Counted from the stretch's first letter, positions 7,681 to 17,194 are shown. The stretch: 44,606 nucleotides of DNA from JAZDLR01 sp964540995 (GCA_964540995.1 CAZIOU010000011.1:1-44606), one strand, 5' to 3'. Numbers and translations are program-made. The notes: generated by a model not told the origin, from the letters alone.

Positions 7681-8781
7681 ATGAAACAAAGGTTAAATAT
7701 TACATTAGGCTGGTCTTTGGCCGCCTTGTCAATAATTTTTTTGATTGCGATTCAACCGTTGGAGGCTGCCAGCTTAGCAAGTAGAATGTCGGGTCGGATA
7801 TTATTGCAAGTTCAATCTCACGGAGAAGCTTGGTATGTCTATCCCAAAGATTTGAAACGATACTATATGAAGGATGGTTCTGTGGCCTATTCAATGCTAC
7901 GAAGTTTCGGATTAGGAATCACCAATGCTAATCTCAATAAAATTCCTATTGGCCTAGAGCCGCGCTTCCAAGATACTGACACGGATGGTGATGGTTTGCC
8001 GGATCAATTAGAAGACGCTATTGGTACGAAACGTGATAATCCCGACACCGACGGTGATACCTTCGCTGACGGATTAGAAGTAAAGGGTGGCTTTAACCCG
8101 CTCGGTCCAGGTAAGACAACTGTTGATTCTAAGTTGACAGCTACTATGAAGGGTAACATTTTATTGCAGGTGGAGGCTCACGGTGAGGCTTGGTATGTCA
8201 ACCCGGCTGATGGTAAGCGTTATTATATGAAAGATGGTGATGCTGCCTATCAGATTATGCGTTTCTTGAGTTTGGGTATTACTAATGCTGATTTGACTTC
8301 TATCCCTTCGGGCACTGTTGGTGTCGGCCCAGTAGTTACTACTGGTAAGGGTATTAATTGCGGTCAGGAGAAGTCAGCAGAATTGGAATATACCTATGCT
8401 GATGATACTACTATTACTTCGGTTACCACCGATGCGGCTACCACGAAGGCCTGGGATTGTTTCACGACTAACCTCAAAGTTTGTAAGACTGCCTATCTGA
8501 CTCCAGCCGATGCTACCTGGCCCGTCTATCAGATTCAAGGACTTCAGAACGATAATTGTATCGTCAGTGGACCGACTATTTACCCTGATTCGGGTGATCT
8601 ATTGGAAAATCGCACCTGTCCATTACCGACTCAGTATATTACCTTGGCTTATGATCAAGCTAACCAGCTTGTCCCTCAAACTAGCTACTATCAAGGATAC
8701 GCTACGATGAATGTTATTCGTAATGGCGGCGCAGATATTACGTATAGCGATGGAACCCCAGCTTCGATACGTTGTCAGTGA
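7681..8781 (+). CDS. Secreted protein with duplicated CPR-type domain and Ca-binding TSP3-like repeats
   Basis: A 366-aa protein with an N-terminal signal peptide (hydrophobic about 10-28, AASLA). Two copies of one domain follow: about 35-88 (GRILLQVQSHGEAWYVYP, KRYYMKDG, MLRSFGLGITNANL) and about 157-208 (GNILLQVEAHGEAWYVNP, KRYYMKDGDAAY, MRFLSLGITNADL). I know this repeat from many Patescibacteria exported proteins; its function is not established. Between them sit thrombospondin-3-like calcium loops (DTDGDGLPDQLED, DTDGDTFADGLE, about 98-135). The C-terminal 140 aa are Thr- and Cys-containing and unrecognised. The -10 TATACT (7668-7673) ends 7 nt before the ATG, with no Shine-Dalgarno. A terminator follows at 8816. 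Confidence 0.82.
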   Translation: MKQRLNITLGWSLAALSIIFLIAIQPLEAASLASRMSGRILLQVQSHGEAWYVYPKDLKRYYMKDGSVAYSMLRSFGLGITNANLNKIPIGLEPRFQDTDTDGDGLPDQLEDAIGTKRDNPDTDGDTFADGLEVKGGFNPLGPGKTTVDSKLTATMKGNILLQVEAHGEAWYVNPADGKRYYMKDGDAAYQIMRFLSLGITNADLTSIPSGTVGVGPVVTTGKGINCGQEKSAELEYTYADDTTITSVTTDAATTKAWDCFTTNLKVCKTAYLTPADATWPVYQIQGLQNDNCIVSGPTIYPDSGDLLENRTCPLPTQYITLAYDQANQLVPQTSYYQGYATMNVIRNGGADITYSDGTPASIRCQ

Positions 8782-8815
8782 TAATGATTGACATTATAAC
8801 CCAACGGTCTATAGT

Positions 8816-8848
8816 AACTCTTCACCAAAGCGGTGAAGAGTTCTTTTT
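8816..8848 (+). terminator. Intrinsic terminator
   Basis: AACTCTTCACC (8816-8826) pairs perfectly with GGTGAAGAGTT (8832-8842) around AAAGC, followed by CTTTTT. It ends the 7681-8781 transcript and lies upstream of the GTG start at 8872. Confidence 0.9.
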
Positions 8849-8871
8849 ACCCTTTAGTTAGGAGGTCCAGC

Positions 8872-9651
8872 GTGCCCAGCGCATCAGAGGCCGTCGAATT
8901 ATTCCCGTCGCAACCACGACGAGAAATTCGCTGTCGAGTTCCTCATCGGGGAAGTTGGCGTCATCCCAAAGGAAGACCCTGTAATCATCTACTAGTCCGT
9001 GATGCTGCTATTGCTTGTAAGTGCGGCCAGCAACACAACTTAGTTGGTCTAGTGGCTGAAGCTACTGGTGGTAGTTGGAACGCTTATATGCAGGCTCAGG
9101 CTATCTTGACCCGAGAGTTTTGGCAGTTAAGAGTCCGGCAGGTGGTAACCAGTTACTACCGGTATCATGGTACTCCTAGATATTATCAGCCAGAATTGCC
9201 TGATTGGATCGCTGACCGATTGGATCTGTGCGAACACTCTGGTTTCCGCCCAGGCTTCTTCTTCAATGAAGAGCAAGGCGGCAGTTGGATGCTCTTTGAG
9301 CTTGACCCTATGGCTAACTGGAGACAGTGGGATTTTAGCGGTGAGCGTTATCTTTCGCTTGATAACGTTATGCTCGCGAAAGAGGTGTTAGCTAAGAAGC
9401 TAGACCTGCCAGATAGTCGATTGGTTCTGCCAATTTCACCGACGGTCTGGAGACATGTTGGTCTGTGGCGTGAGCGTTGGTCGCAAGCAGAGTCAATATC
9501 CGATATCGGACCCATCTGGCGGACAGATCTCCACCTGATTGGTAACGAGCATAGCGCTGCGTTCGATTACAGCTTCCTCACGGGAACTCTGACAAGTCAG
9601 TATATAAGCCCGTACGATAAGCTACGTTTTGAATTTATGATTTCTGGCTAA
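8872..9651 (+). CDS. Hypothetical protein, 259 aa
   Basis: The start is taken as GTG 8872, because AGGAGG (8860-8865) lies 6 nt upstream. An in-frame ATG at 8833 falls inside the preceding terminator hairpin and is rejected. The N-terminal part is Arg/Pro-rich with a possible metal site (PCNHLL...IACKCGQQHN). The rest is Trp-rich and apparently globular (YYRYHGTPRYYQPELPDWI; GGSWMLFELDPMANW). There is no signal peptide or membrane helix. I do not recognise the family. It is convergent with the giant FN3 gene, sharing the bidirectional terminator at 9660-9697. Confidence 0.65.
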   Translation: MPSASEAVELFPSQPRREIRCRVPHRGSWRHPKGRPCNHLLVRDAAIACKCGQQHNLVGLVAEATGGSWNAYMQAQAILTREFWQLRVRQVVTSYYRYHGTPRYYQPELPDWIADRLDLCEHSGFRPGFFFNEEQGGSWMLFELDPMANWRQWDFSGERYLSLDNVMLAKEVLAKKLDLPDSRLVLPISPTVWRHVGLWRERWSQAESISDIGPIWRTDLHLIGNEHSAAFDYSFLTGTLTSQYISPYDKLRFEFMISG

Positions 9652-9659
9652 CAGTAATC

Positions 9660-9697
9660 AAAAGCTCCCCCGCACTAAATGTGAGGGGGAGTATTGT
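9660..9697. terminator. Bidirectional intrinsic terminator
   Basis: CTCCCCC (9665-9671) pairs with GGGGGAG (9685-9691), and an inner CAC/GTG extends the stem after one mismatch. On the minus strand it is followed by CTTTTGATT (tail for the FN3 gene); on the plus strand by TATTGTATTT. Confidence 0.8.
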
Positions 9698-9704
9698 ATT
9701 TAGA

Positions 9705-12700
9705 TTAGCCTCGAGGAAAGGGAACGAAGATTTGACAGTAGTCTGGTTGAGCCGGATTGGCGCGGTAAGTCAAAGGTAGTTGCCGAGGCGTACAGACGAT
9801 ACGACCCATGGCAGACAGAGCGCCGGTGGCACTACTAGCCTTTATGGTGAAGTAATATTTGCGTAAGGCTTTGAGTCCTGTCAGCGACATGCTCTGTTTG
9901 CTACCAGCTGTTGCCGGTTTAGGCTCGCCAGTGACTTTGGTCGCGGCTTCGAAGTTGGCCTCATTGATTGGTTGTGGTGAGTAGCGCAGGTCATAGCTGG
10001 TGATAGCTTTGTCGCTGGTCGGTACAACCCAGGTCAGCTTGACCTTACCAGGCCCAGAACTGGTGACTACTAGAGCGTTGATGGCTGTCGGGGCGTCAGG
10101 GTTCGGTGGGACGACATCGCCGCCTAATGTGATAGTGGCGACATTGGATAAGCCGGACCAGTTCAAGACTTCATCAGCTACCTTGATAGCGATGTAATAC
10201 GGTACGTCAGGCGTCAGACTGGTTAATGTCATGGTTTCGGTCGTACCAGCTATTCCTGGTGTTGGTTCACCGTTAGCGGAATTAGCTCGGTCGAAGTTGC
10301 CATTGTTGATCGGTTGATTGGAGTAACGGACATCATAGATATAGGCTTTGCCATTGAGGCCATCATCGCCACTAGCGCTCCAAGTCAGGTTGATGCTGCT
10401 GGCAGTTGATGGGCTAATAGCCAAATTGGTAATAGCTGTCGGCGCAGTCGTATCAGTCGATGGAGGAGTGCCACCACCGCCTCCGCCGCCCCCACCACCG
10501 CCTCCGCCAGGCGGAGGTGTGACTGGGACTGTGGTATCACCAGCAACAACATTGGAGATAGGAGAAATGTTAATGACTTCATCAGCAACTTTGATAGCGA
10601 AGTAATAGTGGGTGCCATTGGCCAAGTTGCTTACCGTCATGGATTCAGTTGACCCAGTTGGAGATGGTGATGGTTCGCCAGTTACAGACACAGCTGAATT
10701 GAAGTTGGAAGATGTGATGACGTTAGTAGAATAACGTAAGTCATAGCTAGAAGCGGTACCGACGCTACCATCATCACCGCTGGCTGTCCAGACAAGGTTA
10801 ATCGTGGTATTGGAGCTACCAGTGATACGCAAATCGGCAATGGCGTTCGGCGCAATAGTATCAGACGTAGGGCCCGAAGTAGTAGTAGTGCCGGATATCA
10901 CATTGGAGATAGATGAAATATTGGGTATTTCATCGCTCGCTTTGATGGCAAAGTAATAGGTTGTACCAGATGTCAAACCATTAATAGTCATGGTCTGACT
11001 CGTACCAGCCGCAGTCGGCGTTGGTTCTCCTGCGACAGTAGTGGCAGCAGTGAAATTACCAGCTGTTATAGCTGATGTAGAGTACCGTAGGTCATAGCTC
11101 GTGGCAGTCCCACTATTGTTGTCATCGCCAGTAGCAACCCACGTGAGAATCACGGAGTTAGTAGCTACCGTCTGTAGCGCCAGCGTTGAGATGGCTGAAG
11201 GAGCAGTTGTGTCAGGTGGCGGCGGTGGAGTAGCGGTAGTGGCTTGGGCAACATTGGAGAGGCCAGAGACATTAGGCACTTCATCGCTAGTTCTAATAGC
11301 GAAGTAGTAGACGGTGCTTGCACTCAATCCAGTGACAGTCACGGTCTGTGTGGTACCAGCAGTGGTTGGGGTCGGTATACCCGTGACAGCAGTGGCTGTG
11401 CCAAAGTTAGCCAAGGTAATAGGTGAAGTAGAATAGCGAATATTGTAGCTGGTCGCAGTACCGACGCTTCCATCATCACCTGGTGCTGTCCAAGAAAGAA
11501 TGGCGGTAGTAGCTGAAATAGTTGGTACCGTTAAATTGGCAATGGCTGACGGCGCGGTAGTATCAGGAGTGGGCACAGCTTGAGTAGTTCCGGGGATAAT
11601 ATTGGAAATGCCCGAGGTATTAGGAACTTCATCATCAGTTTTCATCCCGAAGTAGTAGGTCGTGCCTGGTGTTAGGCCACTGATAGTCATGGTTTGTGTC
11701 GTGCCAGCAGCGGTCGGAGTCGGTTCACCATTAACCTGAGTAGAACCAGTGAATATTGCCAAACTTAATTCAGAAGCAGCATAACGAATATCATAAGAGC
11801 TAGCTGTACCACTAGTGGTGTCATCACCTGGTGCTGTCCAAGATAAGGTAACGGATGTTTGGCTGGTGGAGGTGACGCTTAAATTGGTAATGGCTGACGG
11901 CGCGGTAGTATCGGGTACGACTATCCCAGTTGTAGTCACAGTAATAGTGTTGGATAATCCCGAAGTGTTTAAAGCATCATCAACTGTTTTGACCGCCAGG
12001 TAATAGGTCGTACCTGCTGCTAAGCCGCTTAAGCTCATCGATTGGGATGTACCGGCTGTTCCAGGGGTAGGCATACCAGTGGCAGCTGTAGCTGCTAGGA
12101 AATTAGTCGATGTGATCGGCGAAGTTGAGTAGCGAACATCATAGCGTGTTGCTTGACCAGTATTACCATCATCACCCGGAGCGGTCCACGATAGGGTAGC
12201 GCCGCCGGAAGTGATATTAGACGAAGCTAAGTTACTGATCGCTGCCGGAGCAGTGGCGTCTGGTGGAGGGACGGGATTGGAGGAGGCAGCAGCTGACGTA
12301 ACGTTGGACAGAGTAGACCAGATAGGAACCTCGTCAGCGACGCGTAGAGCATAGTAATAGAGTGTGCCGCCCAGATTGGTGACAGTGAAACTCTGACTGT
12401 TACCAGCTGCTGTCGGTGTCGGGAGATTGGATAGTCTGCTGGCACCGGCAAAGCTCGTGCTGGTAATAGGATTAGTTGAGAAGCGCAGATCATAGGTAGC
12501 TGCGGTTCCTGTCCAGCTGTCATCTCCGGGCGCTGTCCAGGTTAAGGTGATCTGACCAGAGCTTATAGCGGTGACACGCAAGTCGTTGACAGTTGCTGGG
12601 CCGACACTATCGGCCCCTGAGGGAGCGCCACTTGTTGTAGCCGTCAAAATATTAGAATTAGTACTATCATTGAAAGCATCGTCACGAGTTCTGATAGCGA

Positions 12701-15143
12701 AGTAATAGCTGGTATTGGCGTTGAGACCAGTGACAGATAGTGTTTCACTTGATCCGGCAGCTGAAGGTAGCTGTACATAATTAATCGGCATAGCGCTCCA
12801 GAAATTACTACTGTCGATCGGCGAGGTAGAGAACATCAAGAAATAACGGAAAGCAGTGCCAGTCGACCCATCATCCCCAGGTGCTGTCCAATTTAACGTC
12901 AAACTGGTAGCAGCTACACTCGAAGCAGATAAATTGTTGATTTGAGCTGGGGGAGTAGAATCTGTTCCGCCACCGCTAGCAGCGCTGGTCGTGCCGTTAG
13001 GAAGATTGGAAATACCGCCCACATTTAAAGCTTCATCGCTGGCCTTGATGGCAAAATAGTAGGTGGTGGCAGCAGTCAATCCTGACACCGTCATTGATTG
13101 GGAGGTGCCGACTATTTGTGGGTTCGGTTCTCCGCTGGCTGCCAGAGCTGAACTGAAGTTACCGCTGGTAATCGGCGAGGTAGAGTAGCGCAGGTCATAG
13201 CTCGTGGCTGTTCCTGATGAGCCATCATCACCTGGTGCTGTCCAAGAAAGACTAATGCTGGAGCTGGTCGTACCCGTTACGGCTAAATTAGTTATGGCAG
13301 CAGGAGCAGTGATGTCTTGCGCTGGGGGCGTGCCTGATGTCGTAGCTGACGGCACATTGGAAATGGTTGAAACATTGCCAACTTCATCGCTGGTTTGTAA
13401 GGCAAAATAATAGGTGGTTCCAGCATTGAGACTGCTAACAGTGATAGTTTGTGTCGAACCAGCCGATAGAGGGAAGGGTTCACCGGTCACCTGGGAAGCC
13501 GATCCGAAGTTGCCGCTGGTAATCGGTGAGATAGAGTAGCGTAAGTCATAGGTAGTAGCTATTCCGCTGTTACCATCATCACCGGGCGCTGTCCAAGAGA
13601 GCGAGACAGAGCTATTGGTCGTGCCAGTGACAGCCAAGTTGGTGACAGCTGCGGGTGCTGTAACATCTGAAGAACCACCAGAGGAATTTAAGAAGAAGCG
13701 ACCCTGACCGTTCATCAGTGTTGTCTGGGAGGAAGCACTGTTGATGCCGGCGTTAATATCAACTAGCCGTAAGGAGCGTGGTAATGTCACTGTGACAGCG
13801 CTACTGGGCGATGGAGTTTGATTCCAGTCACCAGCACCACGGACAACAGATAAACCATTGGAATATTCTCGAGCAATAATGCGATATGATTGGCCCAGTG
13901 GATCAGTTCCCGATTGCAGTAGATACGGTGTGCCGACAGGATTACCAAGTTGTTGGTCAGCAACATCCATGAAATTAGCCCAGTGAAAATCAATCCAATT
14001 GACGATATTGGGTACTGTCTGATCACCAAATAGATAGAGTAAAGAATTGTTGGTTCTAGTCGTCAGATACCAAGCTACGGCACCCATCTTAGCTTCGGCG
14101 CAAGGGTGAATAATGCCGGTGCCGGGACAGATGCTGACACCTTGCTTGGATTCAGTCATCATCGAAGCGTAATAACTGACAATACCGGCCGAAGCAGCTA
14201 GCGCGTCGCGACGATAGGCTTCTTCCACCATACCGACGCCATCGTTGCGTAGCGGATCGTATTGGTATTCCATCACCAGCACATCGGCTGTATCACGGGT
14301 GACCAATGTGTCGACCCAACTATTGGAAATATTGATAGCTGATTCTTTGGGTAGATGATCGGGCCAAGTCAAGGCCGTGTGCAAGTGTGTCTTAAATTCT
14401 GTCAGGAATAAGCTAAAGTTACTATCCCAGTACCACGTCTGGAAAGTGGCCGATCCAATGACTGCGTGACTGGGGTGTTCGCGTACATGCCCACCGGTGT
14501 TGATCTGGCCGTAGTTATAGAGAATATGACTGGCGTTATCGAGGAAGACACCATCGGGGTAGACGGAAGTACCAGGATAAGGAGTATTGAAAGCTAGATC
14601 AGCGATAACCTGCTTCTGGATCAAACGAGCATTGGCCGTGGAGAAATTGGTCAGACGGCGACTAAGATTTTTATAATAAACGGGAATACGAGCTTGAGCG
14701 GGACTGGTAGCGCTGCCTCCACCCCATCCAGGGATTGACAGTGTCTGACCTTCAAGTACTAGGGTGGTGTCGTCCCAGAAATGCATATAGGCTTCTTCGG
14801 GGTCAATACCGAGTGATTGTGCTTTGGCTGTTAGAGCGGTGTCTTCTTCGCTATTTTGGTAATTATCAGTAGCCGAATTATAGGTCCAAGTTTTGAATGA
14901 CGGATTGATAGCCTTGATAGCGGCCGCATCAGTGCCTAATTCCTTACCTACCACTGCTGATTGGTAATGCTGCCCGACGAAGGACTGGATAGTGGTGCTC
15001 GGTGGGTTGAGTGTCGGACTGTAATAAATAACTGAGTGATTGATAGCGGCAGCATGAGATTGTTGGCCGACAATAAGAGCAGAAACAAAAACAGTAACGA
15101 ATCCGAAAATTCGTACAACCTGGGAGGCAGATTTATTATTCAT
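9705..15143 (-). CDS. Giant secreted protein: glycosidase-like domain plus 11 fibronectin type III domains
   Basis: An 1812-aa protein with an N-terminal signal peptide (hydrophobic about 10-25, cleavage near QSHAAA). Residues about 33-490 resemble a hypothetical-glycosyl-hydrolase TIM barrel: a 'DPEEAYMHFWDDT' block and 'YPDGVFLDNAS', a typical strand-end D-x-x-F-x-D-N, are paralogous to blocks of the 2801-6541 protein. Eleven tandem FN3 domains follow (about 492-1780), most starting D-T-T-A-P-x-A-I-x-N-L and containing SWTAPGDDG and TYYFAIKxxDE. A 13-Gly linker with Pro lies between the ninth and tenth. No LPxTG or membrane anchor is visible at the C-terminus. A likely role is binding or degrading external glycans, or adhesion; this is inferred. 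The upstream TATAAT on the minus strand (15166-15161) lies 17 nt before the ATG. Confidence 0.82.
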   Translation of the reverse strand: MNNKSASQVVRIFGFVTVFVSALIVGQQSHAAAINHSVIYYSPTLNPPSTTIQSFVGQHYQSAVVGKELGTDAAAIKAINPSFKTWTYNSATDNYQNSEEDTALTAKAQSLGIDPEEAYMHFWDDTTLVLEGQTLSIPGWGGGSATSPAQARIPVYYKNLSRRLTNFSTANARLIQKQVIADLAFNTPYPGTSVYPDGVFLDNASHILYNYGQINTGGHVREHPSHAVIGSATFQTWYWDSNFSLFLTEFKTHLHTALTWPDHLPKESAINISNSWVDTLVTRDTADVLVMEYQYDPLRNDGVGMVEEAYRRDALAASAGIVSYYASMMTESKQGVSICPGTGIIHPCAEAKMGAVAWYLTTRTNNSLLYLFGDQTVPNIVNWIDFHWANFMDVADQQLGNPVGTPYLLQSGTDPLGQSYRIIAREYSNGLSVVRGAGDWNQTPSPSSAVTVTLPRSLRLVDINAGINSASSQTTLMNGQGRFFLNSSGGSSDVTAPAAVTNLAVTGTTNSSVSLSWTAPGDDGNSGIATTYDLRYSISPITSGNFGSASQVTGEPFPLSAGSTQTITVSSLNAGTTYYFALQTSDEVGNVSTISNVPSATTSGTPPAQDITAPAAITNLAVTGTTSSSISLSWTAPGDDGSSGTATSYDLRYSTSPITSGNFSSALAASGEPNPQIVGTSQSMTVSGLTAATTYYFAIKASDEALNVGGISNLPNGTTSAASGGGTDSTPPAQINNLSASSVAATSLTLNWTAPGDDGSTGTAFRYFLMFSTSPIDSSNFWSAMPINYVQLPSAAGSSETLSVTGLNANTSYYFAIRTRDDAFNDSTNSNILTATTSGAPSGADSVGPATVNDLRVTAISSGQITLTWTAPGDDSWTGTAATYDLRFSTNPITSTSFAGASRLSNLPTPTAAGNSQSFTVTNLGGTLYYYALRVADEVPIWSTLSNVTSAAASSNPVPPPDATAPAAISNLASSNITSGGATLSWTAPGDDGNTGQATRYDVRYSTSPITSTNFLAATAATGMPTPGTAGTSQSMSLSGLAAGTTYYLAVKTVDDALNTSGLSNTITVTTTGIVVPDTTAPSAITNLSVTSTSQTSVTLSWTAPGDDTTSGTASSYDIRYAASELSLAIFTGSTQVNGEPTPTAAGTTQTMTISGLTPGTTYYFGMKTDDEVPNTSGISNIIPGTTQAVPTPDTTAPSAIANLTVPTISATTAILSWTAPGDDGSVGTATSYNIRYSTSPITLANFGTATAVTGIPTPTTAGTTQTVTVTGLSASTVYYFAIRTSDEVPNVSGLSNVAQATTATPPPPPDTTAPSAISTLALQTVATNSVILTWVATGDDNNSGTATSYDLRYSTSAITAGNFTAATTVAGEPTPTAAGTSQTMTINGLTSGTTYYFAIKASDEIPNISSISNVISGTTTTSGPTSDTIAPNAIADLRITGSSNTTINLVWTASGDDGSVGTASSYDLRYSTNVITSSNFNSAVSVTGEPSPSPTGSTESMTVSNLANGTHYYFAIKVADEVINISPISNVVAGDTTVPVTPPPGGGGGGGGGGGGGTPPSTDTTAPTAITNLAISPSTASSINLTWSASGDDGLNGKAYIYDVRYSNQPINNGNFDRANSANGEPTPGIAGTTETMTLTSLTPDVPYYIAIKVADEVLNWSGLSNVATITLGGDVVPPNPDAPTAINALVVTSSGPGKVKLTWVVPTSDKAITSYDLRYSPQPINEANFEAATKVTGEPKPATAGSKQSMSLTGLKALRKYYFTIKASSATGALSAMGRIVCTPRQLPLTYRANPAQPDYCQIFVPFPRG
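9780..13680 (-). repeat. Tandem ~0.3-kb coding repeats (FN3 array)
   Basis: Eleven imperfect direct repeats encode the FN3 domains of the 1812-aa protein. Near-identical DNA words recur, for example the segments encoding SWTAPGDDG and GTTYYFAIK. Conserved DNA-level similarity suggests expansion by recombination. A C/G-rich stretch at about 10471-10510 encodes the poly-Gly linker. Confidence 0.85.
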
Positions 15144-15252
15144 TTGATGAGAAAATTGAAATTATAATTCTAGATAATAATACCATGGATAAGGAGACGC
15201 TGGGAAGTGATTTATCTTACTGAAAGCAGTCTACGTTTACCAGAAATTATGG

Positions 15253-15258
15253 TATAAT
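15253..15258 (+). promoter_or_regulatory. -10 box of the lipoprotein gene
   Basis: A perfect TATAAT ends only 6 nt before the ATG at 15265, implying a leaderless transcript. The -35 region is not clear. It is divergent from the promoter of the FN3 giant. Confidence 0.55.
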
Positions 15259-15264
15259 AAATTC

Positions 15265-15768
15265 ATGCGATTCAAATCAGCCATCGTAACTATTTTAGCT
15301 ATAGCCACTTCATTAGCTCTTACTGCTTGTGTTGGTCAGAAAAAGAACGACCAACCACCTGCTACGCCAGGCAATCAGCAGACCGTAGCCGAATTGCCGA
15401 CAGTAGCGCTGAAGCCGATCAATATCAATGATCCTGCAACTTTCCCACCGCAGAATTTTATCAGTCTCAATGGTTCTGACGGTCAGAAGATCGGTGATGC
15501 TTACCGCAGTTATCAGCAGAATAAGTTTACTATCAAAGTAGCAGTCACCTTGCCCAACGGATCATACAGTGCTTATCTGGTAAACCCCAGTAGCAAGAAA
15601 TTTATTCCCTTAGGAACTTTGACTTCTAAGGAAGGTAAATGGGTAACTCCTGATTATTCCAGTGATCGCGATGGCAAAGATTTTACCCACTTAGTGATCG
15701 TTTCTGGCCAGAACATTACCGATCCTGACAAAGGCCAGTCAGTAGCTAGCGGCGACTTCCATAATTAA
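15265..15768 (+). CDS. Lipoprotein of unknown function
   Basis: A 167-aa protein with a lipoprotein signal peptide: MRFKSAIVTILAIATSLALTAC, where LTAC is the lipobox and Cys22 would be acylated. A Pro/Gln-rich linker (about 30-45) leads to a beta-rich domain (about 70-160; 'FTIKVAVTLPNGSYSAYLVNPSSKKFIPLGTL') that resembles an Ig-like or anti-sigma-type fold, not identified further. The protein would be tethered to the outer face of the cytoplasmic membrane. The glycosyltransferase gene starts 23 nt after its stop, behind its own Shine-Dalgarno, so the pair is probably cotranscribed. Confidence 0.8.
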   Translation: MRFKSAIVTILAIATSLALTACVGQKKNDQPPATPGNQQTVAELPTVALKPININDPATFPPQNFISLNGSDGQKIGDAYRSYQQNKFTIKVAVTLPNGSYSAYLVNPSSKKFIPLGTLTSKEGKWVTPDYSSDRDGKDFTHLVIVSGQNITDPDKGQSVASGDFHN

Positions 15769-15791
15769 TATCTTTAAGGAGGGACTTATCG

Positions 15792-17135
15792 TTGATGACA
15801 GGATCGAGAAAGAAAGCGTGGATTATCGCGGCTGATATGGGCTATGGCCACCAACGGGCGGCCTTCCCTTTGCGCTATTTGGCGCATGGACGTGTCATCA
15901 ATGCCAATAATTACTCAGGTATACCTAGTAGCGATCGTAAATGGTGGCAGGATGGGAGGAAGTTCTATGAATTCGTTTCTCGTTTCAAAGGCGGCAATCC
16001 AGTTGGGGATTGGATTTTTGATTTCTATGATCGACTTCAAGCCATACCAGCTTTCTATCCCCGACGTGATTTATCCCAGCCAACACTGCAAGTTCGCCAG
16101 ATTGAGTATCTGATCCGACACAAGAACTGGGGTAAACATCTGATCAATAAGCTGGCCGAGGATCCCTTGCCAATTATTACCTCCTTTTTCGTCCCAGCCT
16201 TCATGGCCGATTTGCACAATTATCCTGGCGATATCTATTGTCTGGTGACGGACACTGATATTAGCCGAGCCTGGGTGACGTCTAAGCCGTCTATTAGTAA
16301 GATTAAATATTTTGCTCCCAATTATCGTGTCGTAGAACGTCTACGGCTGTATGGGGTGCCGGCCGATAGGATATTTCTCACCGGATTTCCATTGCCCAGT
16401 GAAAATATCGGTGACGAACGTCTGGCAATCTTGAAAGAAGATATTAGACATCGCTTGAAGAATCTGGATACCCAAGGTCGTTATTGGCAGCAGTATAGTG
16501 GCATCTATCGGCAGTATATTCATGATAGTTTACCGCGCGAAACCAATCATCCGCTGACCCTTACCTTTGCGGTTGGTGGTGCTGGTGCACAGCGCGACTT
16601 GGGAGCGGTGATCATGCGTGGTTTACGACACAAGATTAAGCAGGGCAGAATTCGTCTGGTGTTGGTAGCGGGGATTCATAATGAGGTGGCGAGTTATTTC
16701 AAAGATCAAGCAGTCAAATCAGGCTTGCGTCAGTCATTGGCCTCTGGTGATATCGTTATTATTCATGCGCCGGAGAAGTATCAATATTTCACTAAGTTCA
16801 ACAAAATATTACGTACCACCGATATCCTCTGGACCAAGCCGAGTGAATTGAGCTTCTATGTGGCTCTAGGCATTCCGATGATCATGTCCGAACCGATTGG
16901 CTCGCAGGAAAAATTCAATCGAATCTGGGTAGAGACCATCGGAGCTGGCTGCGATCAGCAGAATCCCGAGTTCGTGGAGCAGTGGCTCTTTGACTTGTTG
17001 GATTCTGGTTGGCTGGCGGAAGCAGCGATGCAAGGATTTATCGAAGCACCTAAATATGGCACCTTTAATATCGAGAAGATTGTCACGCATCAATATGAAG
17101 AAGTCAAAGAGTTGAAGACAGTACTACAATTTTGA
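15792..17135 (+). CDS. MurG/MGDG-synthase-like glycosyltransferase
   Basis: A 447-aa cytoplasmic GT-B-fold protein. The N-terminal 'WIIAADMGYGHQRAAFPL' (about 10-27) is the glycine/His loop of the MGDG-synthase/MurG group. A C-terminal nucleotide-binding Rossmann half contains 'LTFAVGGAGAQRDLG' (about 258-272). A later 'TKPSELSFYVALGIPMIMSEPIGSQEKFN' corresponds to the sugar-nucleotide-binding P-S-E / E-x-x-N region. It probably transfers a sugar from a UDP donor to a lipid or glycan acceptor; donor and acceptor cannot be read from the sequence. AAGGAGGG (15776-15783) precedes TTG 15792 by 8 nt and ATG 15795 by 11 nt, so either may be the start. Confidence 0.75.
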   Translation: MMTGSRKKAWIIAADMGYGHQRAAFPLRYLAHGRVINANNYSGIPSSDRKWWQDGRKFYEFVSRFKGGNPVGDWIFDFYDRLQAIPAFYPRRDLSQPTLQVRQIEYLIRHKNWGKHLINKLAEDPLPIITSFFVPAFMADLHNYPGDIYCLVTDTDISRAWVTSKPSISKIKYFAPNYRVVERLRLYGVPADRIFLTGFPLPSENIGDERLAILKEDIRHRLKNLDTQGRYWQQYSGIYRQYIHDSLPRETNHPLTLTFAVGGAGAQRDLGAVIMRGLRHKIKQGRIRLVLVAGIHNEVASYFKDQAVKSGLRQSLASGDIVIIHAPEKYQYFTKFNKILRTTDILWTKPSELSFYVALGIPMIMSEPIGSQEKFNRIWVETIGAGCDQQNPEFVEQWLFDLLDSGWLAEAAMQGFIEAPKYGTFNIEKIVTHQYEEVKELKTVLQF

Positions 17136-17194
17136 AGTAGCAAGTGGGATGTATAAGGTATAAAGTATTAAGTATAACGTAGGAAGTAGAAGAT

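Noticed and set aside
8833..8871. ATG start of a longer version of the 259-aa protein
   Set aside because: It lies within the 3' strand of the upstream terminator hairpin. GTG 8872 has AGGAGG 6 nt upstream.
9780..13680. CRISPR-like regular repeats
   Set aside because: The repeats are ~0.3-kb coding FN3 units in one long frame, not short repeats with unique spacers.
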